Below are positions 57,106 through 64,000 of a stretch of 64,000 nucleotides of DNA, piece by piece. Below the pieces are notes generated by a model that was given only the letters and a program-made list of their open reading frames with translations, was not told the DNA's origin and made no database searches. Position 1 is the stretch's first letter. Each line of letters starts with the position of its first letter. The stretch is from Psychrobacter sp. APC 3426 (lineage in GTDB: Bacteria > Pseudomonadota > Gammaproteobacteria > Pseudomonadales > Moraxellaceae): NCBI RefSeq assembly GCF_030408035.1, contig NZ_JASDCF010000002.1, positions 209,692 through 273,691 of the forward strand. The letters run 5' to 3'. Made by a program: the position numbers and the translations under genes.

Positions 57106-58605
57106 TTATTTATTTAAGTTAAGCTCCATTTCTTTGTATTTAGCAGATACTGAAGGTCTTGGACCACCAGTCATGATACTAACCGCAAAGATTGCAATGG
57201 TACTTAAGATAAAGCCTGGAACGATAGCATATAACCAGCTGTTTAATGGTACGCCATTCATCTGGAATGGACCATAAACCCATAGGATAACAGTCAATGC
57301 ACCGACAACCATACCAGCAACAGCACCGTTGCGGTTCATACGGGGCCATGTGAGACTAAAGATAACCAAGGGTCCAAATGCTGCACCAAATCCTGCCCAA
57401 GCGTTAGATACTAGGTTAAGCACCGAGCTCTCAGGGTTAGACGCCAACAAGATAGCAACGACAGCAACCACGATAACTGAGATTCGACCGACCAATACTT
57501 GACGAGCTTCGGGTGCGTCTCTATCAAAGAACAGCTTATAGACATCTTTCGTCAATGAGCTTGATACCACTAGCAACTGAGATGAGATGGTACTCATAAT
57601 CGCGGCTAAAATAGCGGCCAATAAGAAACCTGACACCAGTGGATGGAACAAGAACTGGGTGAATACCAAAAAGATGGTCTCTGGGTCATCTAGAGTCATG
57701 GCAGTTTTTTGTACATAAGCACGACCAGCAAAACCTGTCATCAAGGCGCCGATAAGACTGATGATCATCCAGCTCATACCAATGTTACGTGCAGCAGGCA
57801 CATCTTTGACTGAACGAATCGCCATAAAGCGCACGATAATGTGAGGCTGACCGAAGTAACCTAAACCCCACGCCAATAATGATACGATGCCGAGGAAACT
57901 CATGCCACTTGTCACATTAAGCAAGCTTGGGTCGATGTTTCTGACCGCTTCAGTTGTGGCTGAGATGCCACCAAGATCGGTGAAGGCAACGATAGGAACG
58001 ATGACCATCGCAAATAACATGATGACGCCCTGTACAAAGTCAGTCATCGATACCGCTAGGAAACCACCAAATAATGTGTAAGCAACAACGACGCCAGCGG
58101 TTACCCATAGGCCTGTGCTATATGATAGATTCAGTGAGCTTTCGAACAGTTTACCACCACCGACTAAACTTGCCGCGGTATAAACCGTAAAGAATAAAAT
58201 GATAACCACAGCAGAGATAACACGCAGCATGTGCGATTTATCTTCAAAGCGGTTGGCAAAATAATCGGGTAAAGTGATGGCGTTGTCAGCAACTTCGGTA
58301 TAGACACGAAGACGCGGTGCCACAATGAGATAGTTCAAAAACGCACCCAATGTCAAACCAAGGGCAATCCATATACTAACCACACCATCAGCAAACATAT
58401 AGCCAGGTAGACCAAGTAATAACCAACCTGACATGTCTGATGCACCTGCCGATAGGGCAGTTACTGCTGGACCTAAGTTACGTCCTCCTAACATATAGCC
58501 TTCAGTGTCATTGGCTTGCTTAAAGTAAGCGTAAATGCCAATCCCAATCATCACTAAGAAATAGGCGCCGAGCGATATCAGCACGCCACTAGAAACTCCG
58601 TTCAT
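57106..58605 (-). CDS. putP: Sodium/proline symporter PutP
   Basis: SSS-family Na+/proline transporter of the inner membrane with about 13 helices. PutP-specific stretches: YFKQANDTEGYMLGGRNLGP, SAGASDMSGWLLLGLPG (Na+ site), NALSAQLR-like region replaced by LRVYTEVADNAITLPDYFANRF, and FGQPHIIVRFMAI. 499 residues. Terminates against the slam-like gene. Confidence 0.95.
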   Translation of the reverse strand: MNGVSSGVLISLGAYFLVMIGIGIYAYFKQANDTEGYMLGGRNLGPAVTALSAGASDMSGWLLLGLPGYMFADGVVSIWIALGLTLGAFLNYLIVAPRLRVYTEVADNAITLPDYFANRFEDKSHMLRVISAVVIILFFTVYTAASLVGGGKLFESSLNLSYSTGLWVTAGVVVAYTLFGGFLAVSMTDFVQGVIMLFAMVIVPIVAFTDLGGISATTEAVRNIDPSLLNVTSGMSFLGIVSLLAWGLGYFGQPHIIVRFMAIRSVKDVPAARNIGMSWMIISLIGALMTGFAGRAYVQKTAMTLDDPETIFLVFTQFLFHPLVSGFLLAAILAAIMSTISSQLLVVSSSLTKDVYKLFFDRDAPEARQVLVGRISVIVVAVVAILLASNPESSVLNLVSNAWAGFGAAFGPLVIFSLTWPRMNRNGAVAGMVVGALTVILWVYGPFQMNGVPLNSWLYAIVPGFILSTIAIFAVSIMTGGPRPSVSAKYKEMELNLNK

Positions 58606-59129
58606 ATAAATTGTCCTTAACCAACTTTGTTGGCAATAATTATTTTCACTATAGAGATTAAGTCTTACAAGACGCTGTCAAAACAATATCTAAAGACGAA
58701 AAAAGCCATTAAGTAGGACATAATGGCTTTTATTCGAAATCTGCTGTTAGTTTTATATGATTGATGCTGTTCTAGGGCTGATACTATAATCGATAATAAT
58801 AAACCGATATTCATAAATAGTGATGAAAGCCATTATGGCTTAAGTGCGCCACCTGTTGATTCTGCACGCTCGCATCTACCAGTTACATACAATATTAGCC
58901 GCCTATATAACCAATCATTTAAAACCATTAAACCTACTGCTACCCATCATATCTTACTCGAAGTGTTCAATATATGACTATCAGTGTGGTTATGGTAAAT
59001 TTTTGTTATAAAAAACAACGTCAACGGTATTATAACGTATGAGTCTCTCAAATGCGAATAGCGTTATTTAATAAGCTAGTAACGTGCTGCAAGCAGAAGT
59101 CGTCTACAGTTTCAATGTGGCAATGAGCC
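58606..59129. other. Intergenic region between putP and the LysR gene
   Basis: 524 bases with the putP promoter area and a terminator-like hairpin at 58699-58733 (AAAAGCCATTA/TAATGGCTTTT). A shorter AAAGCCAT-TATGGCTT palindrome lies near 58828. No gene seen. Confidence 0.5.
58699..58733. terminator. Hairpin upstream of putP
   Basis: Stem AAAAGCCATTA/TAATGGCTTTT with a nine-base loop, able to terminate the LysR transcript in the minus direction (TTTTTTCG follows). Confidence 0.7.
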
Positions 59130-60002
59130 TCACTCGATAGGCGCAAGCAAATCTAATAATGCCGTCACGCTGCTAGATTGTGTGAGTTTCGGATTAATCA
59201 CCACACCCAAATAACGTTGCAACTCAATATTATCTGCCATGTCGATACGTTCTAAGTCTTGGCTGACCATGGTTTGCGGCAATACTGACCAACCCAGTCC
59301 GACAGACACCAACATACGGATAGATTCAAGTGGGTTGGTACTCATTGTCGCGTAGGGCTTAAGGTTGTGCTTCGCAAATTCCGCTAAGGTAATCTGACTG
59401 GTGAAGGTATTGGCAGAAGGCAAAATGGCAGGGTAGCGTGCCAGCTGCTCTAGCGTCACATTAGATTTGGTTGCCAATGGCGATAGGGTGCCTGTCATAA
59501 AGTAAAGCGGGTCTGACCATAGCGTGTGGTAAGTTAGACGTTTATCATAGACTGGCGGTAAAGTAACGAAGGCTAACGACAGATCACCATCTAGCACAGC
59601 CTTGTGGGCTTTCTCTGAATCAACGAAATGTACTTCTAGCTGTACAGCAGGGTAGGCTTGAATAAAGTGCTTAAGTACGGGCGCTAAGTGATGCAAGCCA
59701 ATATGATGGCTAGTACCGATTACCAATTTGCCAGAGACGATATGCTGAGAGTGTTGCAAATTGATTTTAAAGTTCTCATAATCTTCGAGCCAGCGTTTAG
59801 CGTGTGGCAGCATCTCGCTTGCCGCTTGCGTTGGTACGATACCGCGCCCTACAGTATCGAACAAAGTAATGTTAAACTCATCTTCCAAATTTTTGATGCG
59901 TTTACTGACGGCAGGCTGCGTGATAAACAGCTTTTCAGCTGCCCCTGAGATACTACCAGTGTGCATAACGGTGACGAATGTCGTCAAATTTGTGGTATTC
60001 AA
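59130..60002 (-). CDS. LysR-type transcriptional regulator
   Basis: 290 residues. The N-terminal winged helix-turn-helix (TFVTVMHTGSISGAAEKLFI, then TQPAVSKRIKNLEDEFNITL) is typical of LysR, followed by the periplasmic-binding-like effector domain (SGKLVIGTSHHIGLHHLAPV onward). It is divergent from leuC with 435 bases between them. A LysR regulator next to leuC suggests control of leucine biosynthesis by a pathway intermediate, but target and effector are inferred from position only. Confidence 0.88.
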   Translation of the reverse strand: MNTTNLTTFVTVMHTGSISGAAEKLFITQPAVSKRIKNLEDEFNITLFDTVGRGIVPTQAASEMLPHAKRWLEDYENFKINLQHSQHIVSGKLVIGTSHHIGLHHLAPVLKHFIQAYPAVQLEVHFVDSEKAHKAVLDGDLSLAFVTLPPVYDKRLTYHTLWSDPLYFMTGTLSPLATKSNVTLEQLARYPAILPSANTFTSQITLAEFAKHNLKPYATMSTNPLESIRMLVSVGLGWSVLPQTMVSQDLERIDMADNIELQRYLGVVINPKLTQSSSVTALLDLLAPIE

Positions 60003-60437
60003 ACGGATGTCCTTAGCTACTTTGCGAGCTATAAATAAAAGTTGGCTGATCCAATCACAATGTATTAGAAATAAAAGTTTGCGTCTACGTAAAAATCATC
60101 AATTATTATTATAGGATTAGCCTGCTATAATCACAAGACATCGAGACGTATTGTCACATATTTATTTTATTAATTTGGTAATCGATGCTCTAACGCTTGT
60201 TTTATAAGCCTCTGATAACCATAAATATTAGATGGCAACGATAGAGTCTCAGTACACCGATATAGAGCTATATAAATACATAGACATAACAAATAAACAA
60301 AATTCTGCCTTATCGGTAGGTAAGCCAGTGCAATATCTAGTGAAAACTAAGCAACATCACAATTAATCTTAGTGTTTAAATCGTTTTTTAGAAAAGTAAC
60401 TTGCAACCGTAATTAGCAATTAATAAAGGATAGCAAC
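60003..60437. promoter_or_regulatory. Divergent LysR/leuC control region
   Basis: 435 bases. Both genes should start from promoters here and the LysR protein probably binds here. I found no clear leucine leader peptide, T-box or attenuator by eye. Confidence 0.45.
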
Positions 60438-61856
60438 ATGGCCGGTCAAACGTTATATGACAAACTTTGGAACGCTCACGAAGTCACCAAGCGTGATGAT
60501 GGTTCGAGCCTGATTTATATCGATCGTCATTTGCTGCATGAGGTGACCAGTCCGCAAGCATTTGAAGGATTGGAGCTTGCCAATAGAGCGCCATGGCGTT
60601 TGTCTGCCAACATCGCAAGCCCTGACCATAACGTGCCAACGGTGACCAAAGAGCGCTCAGAAGGCGTGTCTGGTATCAAAGATAAGGTATCACGCTTGCA
60701 AGTACTGACCTTGGATGAGAACTGTGCCAAGTTTGATATTGCTGAATTTACCATCAACGATGCCCGTCAAGGCATCTTGCACGTCGTCGGCCCTGAGCAA
60801 GGCTTGGTCTTACCCGGTATGACGGTGGTTTGCGGTGACTCACATACCGCCACCCATGGCGCGCTTGGCTGTTTGGCACACGGTATCGGTACGTCTGAGG
60901 TTGAGCACGTATTGGCAACGCAGTGCTTGATTCAAAAGAAATCTAAAAATATGCAAATCCGAGTCACTGGTAAGCTTGGTGCTGGTGTGACGTCAAAAGA
61001 TGTGGTGCTCGCTATCATTGCTAAAATTGGCACTGCAGGCGGTACAGGCCATGCGATTGAGTTTGCAGGGCAGGTATTTGAAGACATGAGCATGGAAGGT
61101 CGTATGACCGTCTGTAATATGGCAATCGAAGCAGGTGCTCGTGTGGGTATGGTCGCTGTTGACGATACCACAATCGAGTATGTAAAAGGCCGCCCTTATG
61201 CGCCATCTGAGGAGCAGTGGGAGCAAGCAGAAGCTTACTGGCGCACCTTGTATTCAGATGATGATGCGGTATTTGATACCGTGGTTGAGATTGATGGTAG
61301 CGAAATCGCACCACAGGTTTCTTGGGGCACCTCTCCTGAAATGGTCGTTGATATCACTCAATCGGTACCAACGCCTGATCAAGCCGTCGATGAAGCACAA
61401 GAAGAGGGCTGGTTGCGCGCTTATACCTATATGGGTTTAGAAGCTGGGCAAAAAATTACCGATATTCAACTGGATCGTATATTTATTGGTTCCTGTACCA
61501 ACTCACGTATCGAAGATTTGCGTGATGCAGCAGCAGTGATTAAAGGGCGCAAAGTTGCGGATAATATTAAAGAAGCCATTGTCGTGGCCGGCTCTGGGCA
61601 AGTGAAGCTGCAGGCGGAAGCGGAAGGCTTAGATGCTTTGTTTACGGAGGCGGGTTTTGAGTGGCGCGAGCCTGGCTGCTCGATGTGCCTTGCGATGAAT
61701 GCCGATAAGCTTGAGCCACAAGAGCACTGTGCCTCGACGTCTAATCGTAACTTTGAAGGTCGTCAGGGTAATGGTGGTCGTACGCATCTAGTCAGTCCAG
61801 CAATGGCAGCAGCGGCAGCATTAGCGGGTCACTTTGTGGATGTACGCACTTACTAA
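60438..61856 (+). CDS. leuC: 3-isopropylmalate dehydratase large subunit
   Basis: Aconitase-family Fe4S4 enzyme of leucine biosynthesis that isomerises 2- to 3-isopropylmalate with LeuD. Cluster-ligand cysteines are in FIGSCTNSR and [11 protein letters not shown]. Substrate-site segments are [15 protein letters not shown] and [19 protein letters not shown]. 472 residues, normal. SD AAAGGATAG before the ATG. Confidence 0.97.
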   Translation: MAGQTLYDKLWNAHEVTKRDDGSSLIYIDRHLLHEVTSPQAFEGLELANRAPWRLSANIASPDHNVPTVTKERSEGVSGIKDKVSRLQVLTLDENCAKFDIAEFTINDARQGILHVVGPEQGLVLPGMTVVCGDSHTATHGALGCLAHGIGTSEVEHVLATQCLIQKKSKNMQIRVTGKLGAGVTSKDVVLAIIAKIGTAGGTGHAIEFAGQVFEDMSMEGRMTVCNMAIEAGARVGMVAVDDTTIEYVKGRPYAPSEEQWEQAEAYWRTLYSDDDAVFDTVVEIDGSEIAPQVSWGTSPEMVVDITQSVPTPDQAVDEAQEEGWLRAYTYMGLEAGQKITDIQLDRIFIGSCTNSRIEDLRDAAAVIKGRKVADNIKEAIVVAGSGQVKLQAEAEGLDALFTEAGFEWREPGCSMCLAMNADKLEPQEHCASTSNRNFEGRQGNGGRTHLVSPAMAAAAALAGHFVDVRTY

Positions 61857-61870
61857 AGTACTCTAAAGAA

Positions 61871-62173
61871 ATGGCTAATTTTGAAGTAACTAGAGATTCT
61901 GTTTGTATGGGTGATGATGCCGATGCACCTCATCATGCGGAATTCAGTTTAGAAACAACACTACCTTTGAAAGAGTTAATAATTACAATTTTAGATAATT
62001 ATCGATTGGCTAGTGTTGCAAGCCCCACTGTTTATTGGATATGCAAAATTAACAATGTTCATGTGGCTACTATTATAGTTACTGATAGCTCATATAGACA
62101 GATTGATTTTGAAGAGAATTTCATCATTGAGTTATCTTCAATGAATCAAGTACATTTTAAGTATACTTTTTAA
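61871..62173 (+). CDS. Orphan 100-residue protein between leuC and leuD
   Basis: Begins 14 bases after leuC with a weak purine-rich SD (AAAGAA). Small, acidic and soluble: MANFEVTRDSVCMGDDADAP near the start, then alternating strand-like segments such as YWICKINNVHVATIIVTDSS. It is visibly more AT-rich than leuC and leuD. The RDSVCMGDDADAPH opening resembles small proteins of unknown or immunity-like function that I recall from related bacteria, but I cannot name the family. It interrupts an otherwise usual leuC-leuD pair and may be a recent insertion. Confidence 0.6.
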   Translation: MANFEVTRDSVCMGDDADAPHHAEFSLETTLPLKELIITILDNYRLASVASPTVYWICKINNVHVATIIVTDSSYRQIDFEENFIIELSSMNQVHFKYTF

Positions 62174-62259
62174 GTTTAAAGTGGAATTGGTGATAATTAA
62201 TTTAATAATGCTGATAACTTTACACTTTGAAAATACAGGCTAATAGAAAAGGAAAAACC

Positions 62260-62910
62260 ATGCAAGCTTATAACACCCAAACTGGTATCGTTTGTCCACT
62301 CGATCGCGCAAACGTTGATACCGATCAAATTATTGCAAAGCAGTTTTTAAAGTCTATTAAACGCACCGGCTTTGGCGTCAATTTGTTTGACGACTGGCGT
62401 TACCTTGACGAAGGTTATCCAGGTCAAGACAATAGCACCCGCGTGATTAACCCAGACTTTGTTTTAAATCAGCCACGTTATCAAGGTGCCACTATATTGC
62501 TGGCACGCAGAAACTTTGGCTGTGGCTCGAGCCGTGAGCATGCACCTTGGGCATTGTCAGAATATGGGTTTCGGACGATTATTGCGCCAAGTTTTGCCGA
62601 TATTTTTTATAATAACTGCTTTAAAAACGGTATGTTACCCATTGTCTTGGACGAAGAAATCGTTGACACCTTGATGAAGGCCACAATGGCAAATGAAGGT
62701 TACGAGTTGACCGCCGATCTTGAGCGCCAAGTGGTTATTACCCCAACGGGTGAAGAATATGCCTTTGAGGTCGATGAATTCCGTAAGCATTGTTTGCTAA
62801 ATGGTTTAGATGATATCGGGCTGACATTGCAGCAAAGCGATGTTATCAAAGACTATGAGCATAAAATGATGAATAAGACGCCTTGGATATTTAACGACGT
62901 TAGAGCGTAA
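62260..62910 (+). CDS. leuD: 3-isopropylmalate dehydratase small subunit
   Basis: Swivel-domain subunit partnering LeuC. Motifs: [37 protein letters not shown] and [24 protein letters not shown] at 62260 has AAGGA upstream and gives the family start MQAYNTQTG; the frame is open 11 codons further without similarity. 216 residues, normal. Confidence 0.97.
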   Translation: MQAYNTQTGIVCPLDRANVDTDQIIAKQFLKSIKRTGFGVNLFDDWRYLDEGYPGQDNSTRVINPDFVLNQPRYQGATILLARRNFGCGSSREHAPWALSEYGFRTIIAPSFADIFYNNCFKNGMLPIVLDEEIVDTLMKATMANEGYELTADLERQVVITPTGEEYAFEVDEFRKHCLLNGLDDIGLTLQQSDVIKDYEHKMMNKTPWIFNDVRA

Positions 62911-63051
62911 ACCCCTCATAGATAGGATATTACTCATAAAACTGCTGAACAATAGTAATGCAGCGTTGAGTTATGGCGGTGAACTGGCTAAAATGAAGGG
63001 TAGTTTTTCACAGTATTTTTATTATTTCACTTATGTATAGTAGCCGCCATT

Positions 63052-63753
63052 ATGAATAAAATACGTTATGCTTTATGGACCAGTACAATTCTTGCTGCCA
63101 GTTTGTTGATGTCAGGCTGCCAGCTTTTTACCGGCTATCAAAAAATTGATGAGGCAGAGAATGCCGAGGCGTGGGCAGGTAATATTCAGCCCGTGGCAGG
63201 CGAAGTCAATATTGCCTGTGTGGGCACTTATCATTGCGAAATAGTACAAATAGATAAAACGCTCATCATCGCCCCTGATAGCCATGAACCGGTCAATCCT
63301 GCCATGCTGTCTACGCTAGCAAATAATACAGAGATGACACCGCTCACCAGTAAAAAGTCTATCAAGATAGTACCGCTATCTGACTCGGCTATGCCAGGGC
63401 TCACCAATTATTATGCGCGAGTACTGCCTGCAAAGCGTGAGGTTCATGTTAATTTTTACCCAGAAAACAACGTAGGCTATGTTGAGCGTTTTGCCATGAT
63501 ACATGACTTTGCTGATTCGGGTACTTATCAGCTACGCGCCTATCAAGAAAAAGCCAGTGGCAATACAGGCAGCTTGTTAGAAAATGCATCGCCTGAGCCT
63601 TTGTGCATTGAACTGTATCAGGGCAGTGTCGTACAGCGTCAATTCTGCAAGCAGTTGGATAGTGAACATCAAGGCGAGTTTGTAGAAACCAGTATGGCCA
63701 AAAATACAACAAAAGAAAATGCAGACGCTACTACTAAAAAAGCCAAAGTATAA
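63052..63753 (+). CDS. Hypothetical lipoprotein
   Basis: 233 residues with a signal peptide ending LLMSGC (Cys23) and a predicted mature periplasmic protein. Two cysteines flank CVGTYHCEIVQID; a middle part reads YYARVLPAKREVHVNFYPEN; the C-terminus is Lys/Thr-rich and probably disordered. No family recognised. It lies between leuD and an unseen downstream gene, with its own likely promoter in the 140-base gap. Confidence 0.75.
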   Translation: MNKIRYALWTSTILAASLLMSGCQLFTGYQKIDEAENAEAWAGNIQPVAGEVNIACVGTYHCEIVQIDKTLIIAPDSHEPVNPAMLSTLANNTEMTPLTSKKSIKIVPLSDSAMPGLTNYYARVLPAKREVHVNFYPENNVGYVERFAMIHDFADSGTYQLRAYQEKASGNTGSLLENASPEPLCIELYQGSVVQRQFCKQLDSEHQGEFVETSMAKNTTKENADATTKKAKV

Positions 63754-63880
63754 TCAAGACATAAAAGTGATTTGATATTAAAAGTTAAATCAGTATTTGG
63801 ATCTGTATTAGTTGTTAACTACAGGTAGTAATCTACTGTTAATAACGGCCTAATATCAGTGAGTATTTAACATTTTCAGC

Positions 63881-63916
63881 GCAGAAATCCCCTACTTCTA
63901 AAGTAGTGGGATGAAT
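63881..63916. mobile_element. Possible IS200/IS605-type end hairpin
   Basis: CCCCTACTT-CTA-AAGTAGTGGG folds into a nine-base-pair stem with a three-base loop and one bulged T, preceded by GCAGAAAT. This form (imperfect hairpin with an extrahelical T, next to what resembles the GCAGAAAT end of a tnpB gene) is typical of IS200/IS605 ends. No transposase gene is in the window, so it could be a remnant, an end of an element lying to the right, or chance. Confidence 0.35.
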
Positions 63917-64000
63917 GCGTTATTGATAACTACCCTTACTCCCTATGGTATTATAATTAATAATTACAACGCCAATTAACAACAAGCTCCTTATGACCAA

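Noticed and set aside
60003..60437. Leucine attenuator or T-box upstream of leuC
   Set aside because: No leucine-rich leader peptide or conserved T-box element could be found by eye.

Overview
The window looks like chromosomal DNA from a gammaproteobacterium of the Moraxellaceae, most probably Psychrobacter. This rests on gene content recognised from protein sequence (a Slam-type outer-membrane protein with TbpB-like lipoproteins, several FadL porins, petABC beside sspA/sspB, PutP, LeuC/LeuD, a TsdA-like cytochrome with a TtrS/TtrR-like pair) and on the moderately AT-rich base composition. No database search was possible.

Layout: 0-2.6 kb, an AT-rich acyltransferase/SGNH surface-polysaccharide gene and two minus-strand tRNAs (Leu-TAA, Cys-GCA). 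2.7-4.7 kb, a sodium:solute symporter followed by a 44-residue membrane peptide. 5.5-9.3 kb, FdhD and a YdeP-type molybdopterin oxidoreductase. 9.4-14.9 kb, a thiosulfate/tetrathionate module: a TsdA-like diheme lipoprotein and a membrane-anchored triheme cytochrome, divergent from a sensor kinase and response regulator resembling TtrS/TtrR. 15-19.4 kb, an ABC importer with two paralogous binding lipoproteins. 19.8-22.3 kb, metG and a small membrane protein. 22.6-26.7 kb, a ketone-body/3-hydroxybutyrate cluster in which the CoA-transferase subunits are intact but both the GntP-type permease and the 3-hydroxybutyrate dehydrogenase are frameshifted. 26.8-39 kb, mostly housekeeping genes: mgtE, apbC/mrp, a DUF2804-like gene, dcd, sspB, sspA, petABC, uup and slyX.

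39.2-57 kb is the most unusual part. Three tandem FadL-type outer-membrane porins are followed by two very large surface-lipoprotein genes and a Slam-like (DUF560) outer-membrane protein. The lipoproteins (1230 and about 2065 residues) alternate Ala/Lys/Glu-rich coiled coils with TbpB-like beta-barrel domains (three in the first, four in the second). The second holds a nearly perfect 1,376-bp direct repeat. I read this as a candidate Slam-dependent (type XI) system that exports stalked, multi-headed lipoproteins. The neighbouring FadL porins suggest, without proof, a hydrophobic ligand.

57-64 kb holds putP, a LysR regulator divergent from leuC, leuD separated from leuC by an AT-rich orphan gene, a small lipoprotein and, at the right edge, a hairpin resembling the end of an IS200/IS605 element. 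Start codons were moved inside several open frames where a Shine-Dalgarno (SD) sequence or family alignment favoured an internal start; these cases are stated in the entries.
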